Counted from the stretch's first letter, positions 12,253-22,400 are shown. The stretch is 64,000 bases of DNA from Megalonaias nervosa (GCA_016617855.1 JAECUM010032014.1:1-64000); one strand, 5' to 3'. The notes: generated from the letters alone by a model not told the origin. Made by a program: numbers and translations.

Positions 12253-13345
12253 CCAGCATTTACTACGTTCCAGTGCATCCCGCAGGTTACGTAGGAGTTC
12301 AGAAATTGTATCGTGCTGCCAAAACTCGACTGAAAAGTATCCGTTTACCTCATGTGCAACGATGTTTACAAGAACAAGCCACGAACACCTTACACAAACC
12401 CATTCGACGAAAATTTTCCAGAAGTCGCACCCAAGTAGACGGTATCGATCACCAATGGATAGCCGATTTAGCCGATGTCTCTCATTTGGCCACCTACAAT
12501 CGTGGCTACAAATATTTATTTTGTGTCATCGACGTCTTTTCCAAATTTGCTTGCGTCGTACCATTGACTTCCAAATCGAGCAGTGAGTTAGTGCGAGCCC
12601 TCCAACTGGTGTTGAGACAAAGCGGTCGTCACCCTCTTCGATGGCAAACTCACAAAGACACCGAATTTCTGAACCAAGCTTTCCAAAAAGAATTGAAGAA
12701 ACGTGACATTCATTTTTTCATCACCGAGAATCCCGAAACCAAAGCCAGCATCGTGGAACGTTTTCAACGCACCTTGAAAGAACGCATGTGGAAATATTTT
12801 ACGCATCAACACACTCTCAAGTACATCGACATCTTGCCACATCTCGTCCAATCGTACAACCAATCTTACCATCGCAGCATTGGGCGTGCCCCCTAAAAAG
12901 TAACTGCTGACAACGAAGTGGCCGTCTTCGAGCGTCTGTTTGGTGCGTCCCCAACAGTGACTGTCCCCAAGAAAGGTGGAGTGTTGGCATCAGGAGATTG
13001 GGTACGCAATGGCAAAACCAAACGGACTTTCGACAAAGGTTACTTACCCAACTGGACCACCGAATTGTTTCGTGTCACTGAACGAGTGCGTGGCCGTTAT
13101 CATCCTGTCTATAAATTGGAAGACATGAATGGGGAAGTGTTAAAAGGAATGTTTTACTTGCCCGAGTTACAACGTGTGACCAAAAAAGAAGACGACGTGT
13201 ACGAGATACAAAGCATTCTCGATCGAAGAACGCGTAAAGTGGGAAAACGATGTGTCAAAGAAGTCAAAGTACGTTGGAAAGGATATCCTCCCAGTTTTGA
13301 CTCTTGGATCCCGCTTCGCAACTCATCGACAATAAAAAGAAGTGA
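12237..13345 (+). pseudogene. Polinton retroviral-type integrase with chromodomain (element 1)
   Basis: Would insert the linear element into host DNA. The N-terminal part has HPAGYVGVQKLYRAAK, then the RNase H-like core with Asp77 (WIADLADVS) and Glu174 (ASIVERFQ). The expected second catalytic Asp is His139 (QTHKDTEF), 35 residues before the Glu, the same spacing as Asp-to-Glu in the integrase at 62-63 kb. An in-frame TAA (12,894-12,896) follows the core. The same frame continues through an SH3-like segment to a chromodomain (13,201-13,315; VRWKGYPPSFDSWIP). A frameshift near 13,312 hides the natural stop, probably TGA 13,343-13,345. It belongs to the family of C. elegans F54H12.3-type transposon proteins. 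Inactive on two counts. Confidence 0.88.
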
Positions 13346-13350
13346 CCATC

Positions 13351-13464
13351 ATGCCCTTCAACACAGCCTCAGCTACTGCAGAGACCACTCCTTCCCCCAG
13401 TTCTTCTGTGCAAGATCTACAAAAGCAACCCTTGTGGGTGTGGTGTGGAGAACGTGTGCCTTAA
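13351..13464 (+). CDS. Possible small 37-residue protein
   Basis: A short frame starts six bases after the likely integrase stop and ends TAA one base before the ATG of the next gene. Composition is Ser/Thr/Pro-rich with a C-terminal LWVWCGERVP. Tight spacing on both sides suggests a real gene in a compact run, but there is no recognised family and length alone gives no support. Confidence 0.35.
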   Translation: MPFNTASATAETTPSPSSSVQDLQKQPLWVWCGERVP

Positions 13465-13752
13465 ATGCTAGTCGTCTTTTTCTGCCAAATCTTTGTGGTG
13501 TATTGTGTCATCGGTGCTGTCATTGTCAATTTGAGTTTGCAACAAGGAGACAAACAATTGTGGACCATTTTACTTAGCAGTTGCATTGGTTACCTTCTTC
13601 CCAATCCGTCTCTGAAATATTCCTCTAACGGAAACAACAACAATGGGAGTCTTGTGTCCAACGTTAGTTCCAACAGTCACCCTAACCATCCTCTTTTAGA
13701 CACTCCTCTGACTTCCAGTGCCTCCTCGGACACTAGAATTGTGGAATTATGA
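13465..13752 (+). CDS. Small Polinton membrane protein
   Basis: 95 residues. Residues 1-25 form a hydrophobic segment (VVFFCQIFVVYCVIGAVIV), and a second weaker one lies around residues 32-45 (LWTILLSSCIGYLLPNP). The rest is a Ser/Asn-rich tail. The ILLSSCIGYLLPNP phrase is, from memory, common to small proteins next to the penton gene in animal Polintons. It has no stop or frameshift. It overlaps the penton gene by four bases (ATGA), a typical translational coupling or compact viral layout. Function unknown. Confidence 0.65.
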   Translation: MLVVFFCQIFVVYCVIGAVIVNLSLQQGDKQLWTILLSSCIGYLLPNPSLKYSSNGNNNNGSLVSNVSSNSHPNHPLLDTPLTSSASSDTRIVEL

Positions 13753-14660
13753 ACAACCAATTTTACTTAACGTTACCCAGTGGCAGTTCCATGGAGGTGT
13801 TTCCCAATAACACTTTGTGCTGTTTCTCGGCCAGATTACCTCAAGCCATCCGATTGGATCACGAAGCCCATTGGGAAGTGGCTTTGGTGGAAATGATTCA
13901 CCCTACACAAATCAAAAACATCGTCGAAAATGAAAACACTTTTCCGGTAGAAGTTCATGACGAACAAGTGCAACAAGCCATGGATGAACGCGCTAGTGTA
14001 GCTGACTTTATGAAATCACAGGATCTCAAAACTAAACGAACCACTTATTTGTTTAAAATTCCCCCAGGATATTATTTTAGTGGTCAACATTTGGTGAACG
14101 CCATTGCTGACAGGTTCAATTTCATGTTTGGTAAGGCCTTGGAGAAAGCCAGAAGAAGTGTCACGATCGAGTACCACAAAATAGCTCGTCGCCTAATGAT
14201 GAAATTTTCAGAGGACAAAGTATTGGCCATTACATTTTGTCCTGAATTGTATGACATTTTGGGTGGAGACCCCAAGTTGATCAAGATTAGAAACGAAATA
14301 CCAGCCATGCCAGGTAACTTGGATTTTGCGAAATATTTTCGATTCCCTGTAGAAATGAACCAAGGACTGAATTTGATGTTTGTGTACTCCGATGTGGTGG
14401 AGTACAACGTAGTGGGACACACCTTCGTACCGTTACTGAGTGTCATTCCTCTCAAAGTGGATTCTGCCACGGCTGTTGACGAGGAAGGTGGAAACACCTA
14501 TCACGTTCACCGCGAATTTGTAAATCCTCACTATTTGCCCGTCAGTAAGTCTTATTTCGACACTGTCAACATTACTATAAAAGGAGATCTGGGACAAAAT
14601 ATTCCATTCACCAAAGGGAAAGTCACAGTGAAACTCCATTTTCGAAAACGATTACTCTAA
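13749..14660 (+). CDS. Penton-like minor capsid protein (element 1), intact
   Basis: 303 residues with no breaks. The layout matches Polinton minor capsid (single jelly-roll, penton-type) proteins: an N-terminal FYLTLPSGSSM strand, a WEVALVEMIHP segment, the PPGYYFSGQHLVNAIADRF motif that in this family starts the second half (residues about 105-125), DILGGDP, and a C-terminal VNITIKGDLGQ...KVTVKLHFRKR strand. It would occupy capsid vertices. It keeps a full frame while the neighbouring major capsid gene has four stops. The assignment rests on recalled family motifs and the position between the membrane protein and core protein. Confidence 0.8.
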   Translation: MNNQFYLTLPSGSSMEVFPNNTLCCFSARLPQAIRLDHEAHWEVALVEMIHPTQIKNIVENENTFPVEVHDEQVQQAMDERASVADFMKSQDLKTKRTTYLFKIPPGYYFSGQHLVNAIADRFNFMFGKALEKARRSVTIEYHKIARRLMMKFSEDKVLAITFCPELYDILGGDPKLIKIRNEIPAMPGNLDFAKYFRFPVEMNQGLNLMFVYSDVVEYNVVGHTFVPLLSVIPLKVDSATAVDEEGGNTYHVHREFVNPHYLPVSKSYFDTVNITIKGDLGQNIPFTKGKVTVKLHFRKRLL

Positions 14661-14672
14661 CTTTTGTCAGTC

Positions 14673-15113
14673 ATGTATCCTGTGTACCAAGGAGTCGCTC
14701 GACAGCGAGGACATGGTTTAGGTGATATGCTAAAATCAGCCCTTCGTACAGTGGTTCCCGTTTTGAAACCGATGGTGACACGGGGATTGCACGCCTTAAA
14801 AGATGCCGCGTTGACGCACGGCAAAGAATTTCTCCAAAATGTCATCATTGACAAACAAAACCCCAAAGAAGCTTTCTTGAGAGCAGGCAAAAATGTTTTG
14901 CTTCAAACGGGCAAAGACATTTTGGGTCGACGAGAAACTCCTATAAATGCCCTGGGCAATGCCGAGTCAAGCATTCCTGCTTCCCTGACGTCACAGCATG
15001 GACAAGGCAGAAAAAGACGACGAAAACACCCCTTTAGAGAACTTCACACCCCCAGAGCTAGAAAGGCTAAGAAAAGAAAAACTGTCCGAAAGTTAGACGT
15101 TTTTAATTATTAA
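14673..15113 (+). CDS. Basic core/pX-like virion protein (element 1)
   Basis: 147 residues from the ATG at 14,673; upstream in-frame TTG at 14,664 is less likely. The N-terminus carries RQRGHGLGDMLKSALRTVVP, a glycine-rich plus amphipathic pattern shared with the gene at 49,419 (YGDGLGDVIQGLFRRIAP) and with adenovirus/adintovirus pX-like core proteins. The C-terminus is strongly basic with likely nuclear localisation clusters (GRKRRRKH, RKAKKRKTVRK). Probably binds packaged DNA and may be cut by the element's protease. Intact; three bases separate it from the capsid gene. Confidence 0.7.
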   Translation: MYPVYQGVARQRGHGLGDMLKSALRTVVPVLKPMVTRGLHALKDAALTHGKEFLQNVIIDKQNPKEAFLRAGKNVLLQTGKDILGRRETPINALGNAESSIPASLTSQHGQGRKRRRKHPFRELHTPRARKAKKRKTVRKLDVFNY

Positions 15114-15116
15114 AAA

Positions 15117-16442
15117 ATGAAAATGATGCACCGAATGTCTTGTGCTTGTTCCAAGTCTGAACTGGATCTGTTTGCCATGCCACCCACCATGATTACGATG
15201 CAAGAATCCCAATGGGTCGAGTTTCATCCTGTCTCCTCTTTGACGGATTCAGCTCCTATCGAGTTTGAAATCAAAGGACAACCCGAAGATTACATCAATC
15301 TGAATAGCAGTTACTTGTATCTGAAACTGAAAGTGATCCAAACCTACAACACCAATTCGGGAGCCGATGCCAGAGTAGTTTCCGTCCACAATTTCATGCA
15401 TTCCTTGTTCAGCTAAGTGGATTTGTACTTGAATAACAAACTGGTCAGCAGCGGTATGGACACTTACCCTTACCGAGCGTACCTAGAAAGTCTCTTGACG
15501 TACGGAAAAGAGGCCAAGAACACTCATCTGGATGATTGCGTGGTATGGAAACCTGACACCGCAGGTGAAGACACGTTTAACGACACAGCCCTGACAGCCG
15601 ATGACAAACCTCAAAATGTGGGTTTTAACAACCGTCGAAGGAAAATTCTGCAAGGTCGTAATTTAGAACTGATGGATCGTTTGCATTTGGACATGTGGTT
15701 GTAAGACAAGTATTTGCTGAACGGAGTGGATATTCGCCTGAGACTCAATCGCAGCAGTGTCACTTTCCATTTGATGGCTCATGCCAACGAGTACAAAACC
15801 ATCATCCAAGAAGCCAGACTTTACGTGCGTCGCGTAGAAGTGTTACCTAAAGCGGGAAACGACATCAGTCACACATTGAGCAGATCGAGCGCCGAGTATC
15901 CGATACGACGTGTAGAAGTGAAAACATTCACCATTGCTGCTGCACTCCGATCCAAGATCGAAGATCATCTGTTCCAAGGACAGTTACCCAAACGTTTAAT
16001 CGTTGGCATCATCAGTAATGCAGCTCTCAACGGAGCCCACGATCAAAATCCTTTCCAGTTTAAGCACTACAGAGTGTCCAAGATCGAAGTCAGTCGTGAT
16101 GGCAAGACCTTGTGTACCAGACCCTTCGAACCTAACTTTGCCCAGAAGAATTAATTGAGATCGTACTTGTCCCTGTACGAAGTTACCGGACAACTAGGAA
16201 CCAACACCAGTCACGGTATTTCGTAAGAAGATTATGTCGGAGGTTACACTCTGTGGGCCTTTGATTTCACTCCAGACCAAGGCAGCGACGAGGGACATTT
16301 CCACCCTATAAAATTGGGTCAACTGCGTGTGGAACTTCAGTTTACAGAAGCTCTCACCGAGACGGTCAACGCCATCTTGTATGCCGAATTCGATAATACC
16401 ATCAAAATCAACAGTTTGAGAGAAGTCATTCTAGACTATTAG
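15117..16442 (+). pseudogene. Major capsid protein, F54H12.2-type (element 1), four in-frame TAA
   Basis: 442 codons in one unbroken frame except for TAA at 15,414, 15,702, 16,152 and 16,224. Recognisable blocks include FHPVSSLTDSAPIEFEIKG, SSYLYLKLKV, VDLYLNNKLVSSGMDTYPYR, YLLNGVDIRLRLNRS, PIRRVEVKTFTI, QLPKRLIVGI, FQFKHYRVSKIEV and GGYTLWAFDFTPD. The set matches the widespread invertebrate protein family named after C. elegans F54H12.2, which I take as the double jelly-roll major capsid protein of this Polinton lineage. It would form the hexon-like shell. No frameshift in 1.3 kb is notable against four stops. At several stops a Gln or Tyr would be expected. Confidence 0.82.
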
Positions 16443-16447
16443 AAACA

Positions 16448-16954
16448 ATGGAAGACTCCTATCCCTCATTGAACGATAGAGGATCTTTGGACATGGAATG
16501 GGAGGATAGCGTGAAAACAGAACCCCAAGACCAAGACAAAGAGGACGAGGTAGTAGTAAAGTCCAGATGGCCAGAACAAGAACAACATTTAGTGTCCTGT
16601 TTTGCCAAACACCTGGCGAATACAATTACGGAATTGACCAAGAAATATTGTTATGGATGTCAAAACAATCATCCCAGTCAAATTCAACACGATAAATGTA
16701 TGATGATGAGTCAAGAAGAAAAATTGGACGAGTATCTGGACGACGCTTGGAGTCTCATCTCGGAAGAAGCATTGTTGCATGAGTGGTATAAAGGCTTGCG
16801 TGATCATTCCTGCCCACCATTGTCTACTCTGGAGATCTATCGCATCGAATCTCTCTTAGCCCAGAGTGCGGAGACGAAGCGAAGAAACGGCTACTTGACA
16901 GATCGTTTCAAACAAAAAGTCAGAATTGAATTGATGTCTTATCATTACCTGTGA
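16448..16954 (+). CDS. Conserved Polinton protein with Cys/His motif, function unknown
   Basis: 168 residues, intact. Acidic N-terminus (WEDSVKTEPQDQDKEDEVVV), then a central CYGCQNNHPSQIQHDKC motif (Cys-X2-Cys-X3-His-X5-His-X2-Cys) that could bind zinc, then a helical C-terminus. I recall similar Cys/His motifs in proteins beside capsid genes of invertebrate Polintons but know no function. It starts five bases after the capsid gene and ends about 20 bases before the protease ATG, so it sits in the late gene run. Confidence 0.6.
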   Translation: MEDSYPSLNDRGSLDMEWEDSVKTEPQDQDKEDEVVVKSRWPEQEQHLVSCFAKHLANTITELTKKYCYGCQNNHPSQIQHDKCMMMSQEEKLDEYLDDAWSLISEEALLHEWYKGLRDHSCPPLSTLEIYRIESLLAQSAETKRRNGYLTDRFKQKVRIELMSYHYL

Positions 16955-16974
16955 AAAAAAACAACACAACAAAA

Positions 16975-17487
16975 ATGGATACCTGGGAACTTTATTACCT
17001 TTTGAACAATAGTTCGTATACTGCTTCTTGGAATCCTGTCGTGTGCGCTAAAGATGAACTACCTCATCGCAAACCTCAAGACTATCAAGCTTATGTCATC
17101 AACACGGACGAAAGTCATCTTCCAGGAACTCACTGGGTTGCCATCTACTTCCCTCAAGAGAATTGTGTGGAATATTTTGATTCGTATGGATTACCCCCTT
17201 TGGAAGACGATATCATTGACTTTATGAGAAGAAATGCCCAGACGACACGATAAAATAATGTGAAATTACAAGGCACAGATTCCATGGTGTGTGGACAATA
17301 TTGTGTGCATTTTCTTCATCAACGCAGTCTTGGATATCCTTTAGAACATTTAGTGACTTATTTTGATCGTTACTCTTCTAGAAACGATGAGAAAGTAGAT
17401 CGATGGTTTTGTGACCATTATGGTTATCTTTTGTCTTTAGCTAGGAAACGTAGTGTACATCAATGGCCTCATGACTTCCATCAATGA
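16975..17487 (+). pseudogene. Adenain-like cysteine protease (element 1), one in-frame TAA
   Basis: The maturation protease of adenovirus/Polinton type. The triad is visible: His53 in PGTHWVAIYF, Asp69 in VEYFDSYGLPP and the nucleophile Cys in MVCGQYCVHFL. A TAA at 17,251-17,253 (codon 93) separates His/Asp from the Cys, with the frame kept on both sides. The ATG at 16,975 is preferred over an earlier alternative start because it directly precedes MDTWEL and follows an A-rich leader. A poly(A)-signal-like AATAAA at 17,575 follows the gene. Confidence 0.85.
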
Positions 17488-17713
17488 AAATCTCACATGA
17501 TTTCACAACGTTGTCAACCTTGTCAAAAATAATTTGTTTGATGTTATTGTTACTTGTTACTTGTTACTTGGTTGAATAAAAAATGTTGTGTTTTGAAAAA
17601 AAAATGTGTCTGTGGTTTTTTTTCAAAAAACACTGTGAATATATGCTCTTTGACTTCTCTCTATCCCTCACCATGACATGAGCTATCATAGCGTTCCGAC
17701 ACTAAAACCGAGT

Positions 17714-17754
17714 AGGGATGTTTTCTATCGCGTCCGCGTTTGCACCATATAAAG
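17714..17754 (+). promoter_or_regulatory. Promoter cassette copy A
   Basis: AGGGATGTTTTC, a GCGTCC element, then TATAAAGCGGG (TATA 17,748-17,754). The same order recurs at 18,077 and 19,373. The start codon at 17,800 lies 46 bases beyond the TATA box. Confidence 0.65.
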
Positions 17755-17799
17755 CGGGTTGGTCTCCAGTCTTACTATCCACTGTTGACTCGTCTACCT

Positions 17800-17910
17800 A
17801 TGAACATGCCTTCCAGACTAGCCAAGCTGAAGGAAGCTTACCCAATACTCTAGAAAAGAGATACTAATTCAATTGCCAAAACTTTTAAAATTTTAAAAAA
17901 TAAATAGAAG
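17800..17910 (+). pseudogene. Deletion derivative of the 18,164 gene
   Basis: Starts MNMPSRLAKL, like MKMSSRLAKL at 18,164, but stops after 17 codons (TAG at 17,851). The sequence then matches the 3' end of the longer copy: CTCTAGAAAAGAGATACTA against CTCTAGAAGAAAGAGACTA at about 18,778. So the start and tail of the gene were joined by an internal deletion of about 550 bases after tandem duplication. Confidence 0.65.
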
Positions 17911-18076
17911 TGTGTCTATAAGCACTTCGTTTCTTTTGTAAGTAAAAAAAATCCACCCTTTGTTTTCTCTGTCAAATCGTGCATGTCTGTGTTTGTAATT
18001 AAAAGTCAACGTGAGTGCATCTTTAGGTCCGCGCGTTTCATGTGATGGCAATAGCGGTATTGTAAATTTTGGTGTC

Positions 18077-18117
18077 AGGGATGTTTTCCTTCACGTCCGT
18101 TCTCCGGGAATATAAAG
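18077..18117 (+). promoter_or_regulatory. Promoter cassette copy B
   Basis: AGGGATGTTTTCCTTCACGTCC, then GGGAATATAAAGCGG (TATA 18,111-18,117), 47 bases before the ATG at 18,164. The initiator-like region GTCAGTCTGGCTACCATTGT is shared with copy A. Confidence 0.7.
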
Positions 18118-18163
18118 CGGCACAATTGTCAGTCTGGCTACCATTGTTGACTAGTCAACTTCG

Positions 18164-18709
18164 ATGAAGATGAGCAGCAGATTAGCCAAATTGTTGGAGC
18201 TTCAAATGCACCTGGAGTATGCCAGGCGTCTTTTAGACGAACTGGCTATGGAGGGCATAGCGAAGAAAGACAGAATAGAGGAGGAGGAGAAGAAAAAGAA
18301 AGAAAAGGAGAAGGAAAGGATCCTGCCACACCTGATCATGAGGCCTCAGTGTGAGGTGAAGCCTGAGGTGAGGACACCTCCACAGTCAGTACCAGCACCG
18401 CAGCCACTACCAGTACCACAACCATTACCAGCACCACAACGACCGAGAGACGCTGTCCCTCAAATTGAAAATTGGAAGCAGGAGGCCTTAGAGGAGTTGG
18501 AGAGACAGCGGCAAGAGTGGGATCCGCAGAGAGCTCACCATCCCCGGGTCTGGCATAGGAGAAGACAGAGAGAACAGGTCTTCACTATTCCTCAGACTAA
18601 AAACTGGGATGATGAGGCCACTCAAGCTCCCTCTGCGCTCGGAACCATACGTATTAATTGGGAAAATGATTGGAGCCGGCGATGCATGTGTGGTGCCCGC
18701 CCTGGATGA
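18164..18709 (+). CDS. Charged, proline-rich accessory protein of Polinton 1, unknown
   Basis: 181 residues, intact. The N-terminal 60 residues are helical and highly charged (RLAKLLELQMHLEYARRLL, then a Glu/Lys coiled-coil-like tract). The middle is a PQPLPVPQPLPAP repeat. The C-terminus is Trp/Arg-rich (HPRVWHRRRQREQ, WENDWSRRC). No family recognised. It has its own TATA promoter, duplicated twice nearby, so it may be an early or highly expressed gene. Proline repeats plus charged helix could fit a scaffold or host-interaction protein, but that is only a guess. Confidence 0.55.
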   Translation: MKMSSRLAKLLELQMHLEYARRLLDELAMEGIAKKDRIEEEEKKKKEKEKERILPHLIMRPQCEVKPEVRTPPQSVPAPQPLPVPQPLPAPQRPRDAVPQIENWKQEALEELERQRQEWDPQRAHHPRVWHRRRQREQVFTIPQTKNWDDEATQAPSALGTIRINWENDWSRRCMCGARPG

Positions 18710-18858
18710 TGTCATCATTAAAAAGGTGCATTTGGAGTTCAAAAAGAAAAAACAGCCCTTCTCAGGGTTAACCAAATCTCTAGAAGAAAGAGACTATTCA
18801 AGTTGCCAATTTGTGTTAATGCAGAGTAGTGTGACTATAAACACTCACTCCTTTACTG

Positions 18859-18927
<69 letters not shown>
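18859..18927 (+). repeat. (GT)n microsatellite
   Basis: About 34 GT dinucleotides directly upstream of a minisatellite. The open frame through it is an artefact. Confidence 0.9.
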
Positions 18928-18929
<2 letters not shown>

Positions 18930-18937
18930 GCGTTCGC

Positions 18938-19366
18938 GTTCGTTGGTGAGGATAGTAGATATGTGTTTTTTCTTCTCATCCCGATTGTGTGGATAGTAGA
19001 TATGTGTGTTTTTTTCTTCTCATCCCAATTGTGTGGATAGTAGATATGTGTGTTTTTTTTCTTCTCATCCCAATTGTGTTGATAGTAGATATGTGTGGTT
19101 TTTCTTCACTTCCCGTTTGTGTGGATAGTAGATATGTGTGTTTTTTCTTCTCATCCCGATTGTGTGGATAATAGATATGTTTGTTTTTTCTTATCTTCCC
19201 GTTTGTGTGGATGGTAGATATGTGTGTTTTTTCTTCTCATCCCGATTGTGTGGATAGTAGATATGTGGGTTTTTTTTTCTTCTCTTCCCGATTGTGTGGA
19301 TAGTAGATATGTGTGTTTTTTTCTTCTCGTCCCGATTGTGTGGATAGTAGATAATATGTGAACTGA
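18938..19366 (+). repeat. Minisatellite, ~43-46 bp unit, about ten copies
   Basis: Unit GTGTGGATAGTAGATATGTG followed by a T-rich TCTTCTCATCCCGATT half. Copies differ in T-run length and in CCCGATT/CCCAATT/CCCGTTT. It ends eight bases before the third promoter cassette, so it grew inside the Polinton next to its repeated promoters. Confidence 0.85.
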
Positions 19367-19372
19367 GTGTAA

Positions 19373-19413
19373 GGGATGTTTTCCTTCACGTCCTTGCTTG
19401 AAGTATATAAAAG
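19373..19413 (+). promoter_or_regulatory. Promoter cassette copy C, now in front of LINE sequence
   Basis: AGGGATGTTTTCCTTCACGTCC then GTATATAAAAGC (TATA 19,404-19,413). Instead of the gene start seen in copies A and B, an ATG at 19,430 opens a frame that runs into LINE endonuclease. Confidence 0.6.
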
Positions 19414-19429
19414 CATAGCTTTCGAGAGG

Positions 19430-22400
19430 ATGTGCTTATTGATAAAATGCACCAACAGACAACAATACAAGAAATATCTCACTATTAAGGAAATCCATGG
19501 AATTAAAGTTAGTGTCCAAAAGCACTGGGGTAAGTATGACACATATATAAAAAGCAAAAACAGGACCCAACTCAGCAAAGGAAAGGAATACTCAACTCAG
19601 CGTCCAAAGCATCAAGGAATTCTTCAGACAACACTAAGGATATGGCAGTGGAATTGCAGAGGTCTCTACAAAAATCATGCCGAACTAGTCTCAGCAATCA
19701 ACGATTCAACTCAACCACCAGATATAATATGTCTACAGGAAACCCTACTGCCAACACATTGCCAAGCGCCTCCAAAAATCCACAACTATGACCTTACATT
19801 TTTGAAACACAGACCGACCGGAGTAAAAGGAGGAGGATTGGTCACCTATATCCACAATGCTATACCAGCTGCCACAGAACTACTTATTCCATCAAGTGCT
19901 GAACCTGATCGGATAGAGTGCCAAGGAATACAAATCACCCTAGGCAGGAAAAAGTATGACATCTATAATATCTACCATCCACCAGGAAACACCACAGACA
20001 TCAACCAAAAACTACAACCGATACTACGGCACCAGGGACAACATACACTTCTTTGTGGAGACTTCAATGCGCACAGCAAGGAATGGGGAAGCTCACACAC
20101 CGATACCAGAGGCAAAAAATTGGAGAGATTCGCCAGGAAAAACAAACTAAACCTCATCAACACCGGCACCCTAACAAGATTTAACTCGACTACTGGACAG
20201 TTCAGTACTCTGAATCTCACCTTCGCCTCACCATCGATAGCACAAATATCGGAATGGAAGGTCCTTGATGAAAGTACTCTGGGAAGTGATCACTTCCCAA
20301 TCAGTACAACTCTCTTTTTAAGACGAGACAGAGAACATCAAAGACTCCCTCAACGTTGGAAACTTGAGCAAGCGGATTGGAACCTATTTCAAGCAAGCCT
20401 ACAACATAAACAACTAGAGGATATCCATGACCCGAACCCAGACAAATTCTACACCAATCTTACCGCGGCAATTAATGATGCAGCAAAGGAATCTATTCCC
20501 AAGACGAAAGGAAAACTTGCTATTCGCAAACCTCCATGGTGAACAGAGGAATGCAAGGCAATTATACAAGACAAGAGAAAGGCCCTGGCCAGATTTAGAA
20601 GAACACATACAGCCCTCGACCTACAAGCCTACAAGCAGAAGGAACATCAGACCAAAGAAACAATCAAAACAGCCAAACTCACCTCTTGGAAAACCTACTG
20701 CTCAACCCTCATTCACAAGACATCATCTAAAGAAGTATGGGCAAAGATTAAAACTATTAAAGGAAAGGCTCCCACAATAACACCGCGTTTAACAGGAACC
20801 CAAACTAATCAGGAAAGAGCAGACAAATTAGCTACACACTTTGCCCAATCCAGTAGCAACAGCAACCACACCAAAGAATTCATGACCCAACGAGAGAAAA
20901 TAGAACTCACATATCACCATTTATTTACAGATCAAAGTACGGAGCAGGAAAGAATCTCTTCCCCTCTCAACGATAACTTCACTTTTCAGGAATGGAAACA
21001 AGCACTACAATTCAAAAAGGATACAGCACCTGGACCAGATCAACTAGGATACTCCATCTACAAGAATTTACCAAGGAACATGCAGGAAATCATTCTAGCC
21101 CTCATAAACAGCATCTGGAACACAGGCATTATACCACCTACCTGGAAGGAAGCAATTGTCATCCCCTTACCCAAGGATGGGAAAGATCCGCAACAAACAT
21201 CTTCCTATCGACCAATCTCTCTCACCAACGCCATCAGCAAATTAATGGAAACTATGATCAACAATCGCCTCAAACACCATCTTGGACTGAACAACCCCCT
21301 ATCCGAGAATCAGAGTGGATTTCGCAGCAACAGATCAACTTTGGACCAACTTCTAAGACTGGAAGCAGATATCAGGCTGGCATTCCAATCACCGAAGAAA
21401 AGCAACAGACACATTATTGCCATTTTCCTGGACTTAGAGAAAGCTTTTGACTTGGTCTGGAGCAAAGGACTCATCTCAAAGCTAAATCAATATGGCATAA
21501 CTGGAAGCATGCACACCTGGATCTCAAACTTTCTCACAGGACGTCAAATAAAAGTCAGGATAGGAAATCAACTAACTAACTCGTACACTCTGGAGAATGG
21601 AACTCCACAAGGGAGTGTCATCAGTCCCACCTTGTTCAACATAATGGTAGACAGTCTATCTGACTATGTGGACAAGGCCATCACTATTTCCCAGTTCGCA
21701 GACGATAGCGGAATTTGGAAAGCGGGAAACCCAGCAAACTCCCACTACATACGTCATCTGCAACAAGGTCTGGATTCTGTCTCACGATGGGCAAACAACT
21801 GGGACTTCAAGATTTCATCAGGAAAAACAGTTGCGATGCTATTTTCAACTCGCAGGAAAAGGAATCAGCAGTATCCGCTACTATCTATTCAGGGACAACC
21901 AATAACCTTTGTGCAACAGACTACATTCCTTGGTATGCTACTGGACGAAGCACTTACATGGACTCAACATATCCAAGAATTAGCTTCAAGATGCCTACAG
22001 GACGTCAATATTCTTCGACATCTCAGAGGAACTACATGGGGAGCAGACCAAGCCACTCTTCTACAACTCTACCAATCACTGATAAGAGCCAAACTGGATT
22101 ATGGCTGTCAGATTTACGACTCGGCCAACAAGTATCAGCTAGCCAAGCTGGATAGTATTCAACACAAGGCACTTAGAACTTGCACGGGAACACTACCAAA
22201 TACATCACTAGAAGAACCGCAAGTCATCACCGGAGAACTGCACATCGGAGAACTACAAGCAGAACCACTAATCAACATAGACCCTACTCCATGGAAAAAC
22301 ACTACACCTCACATTAATTTTCAGGTACACAAAATGGAACGGAAACAGCACAACCCATGGAAGTTAATGGCAGGAATCCACGCATTACTGGAGGAATTAT

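Noticed and set aside
12894..16226. A changed genetic code with TAA as a sense codon
   Set aside because: Penton and core genes of the same element end at TAA, and the replaced residues do not look uniform. Kept only as a statistical oddity.
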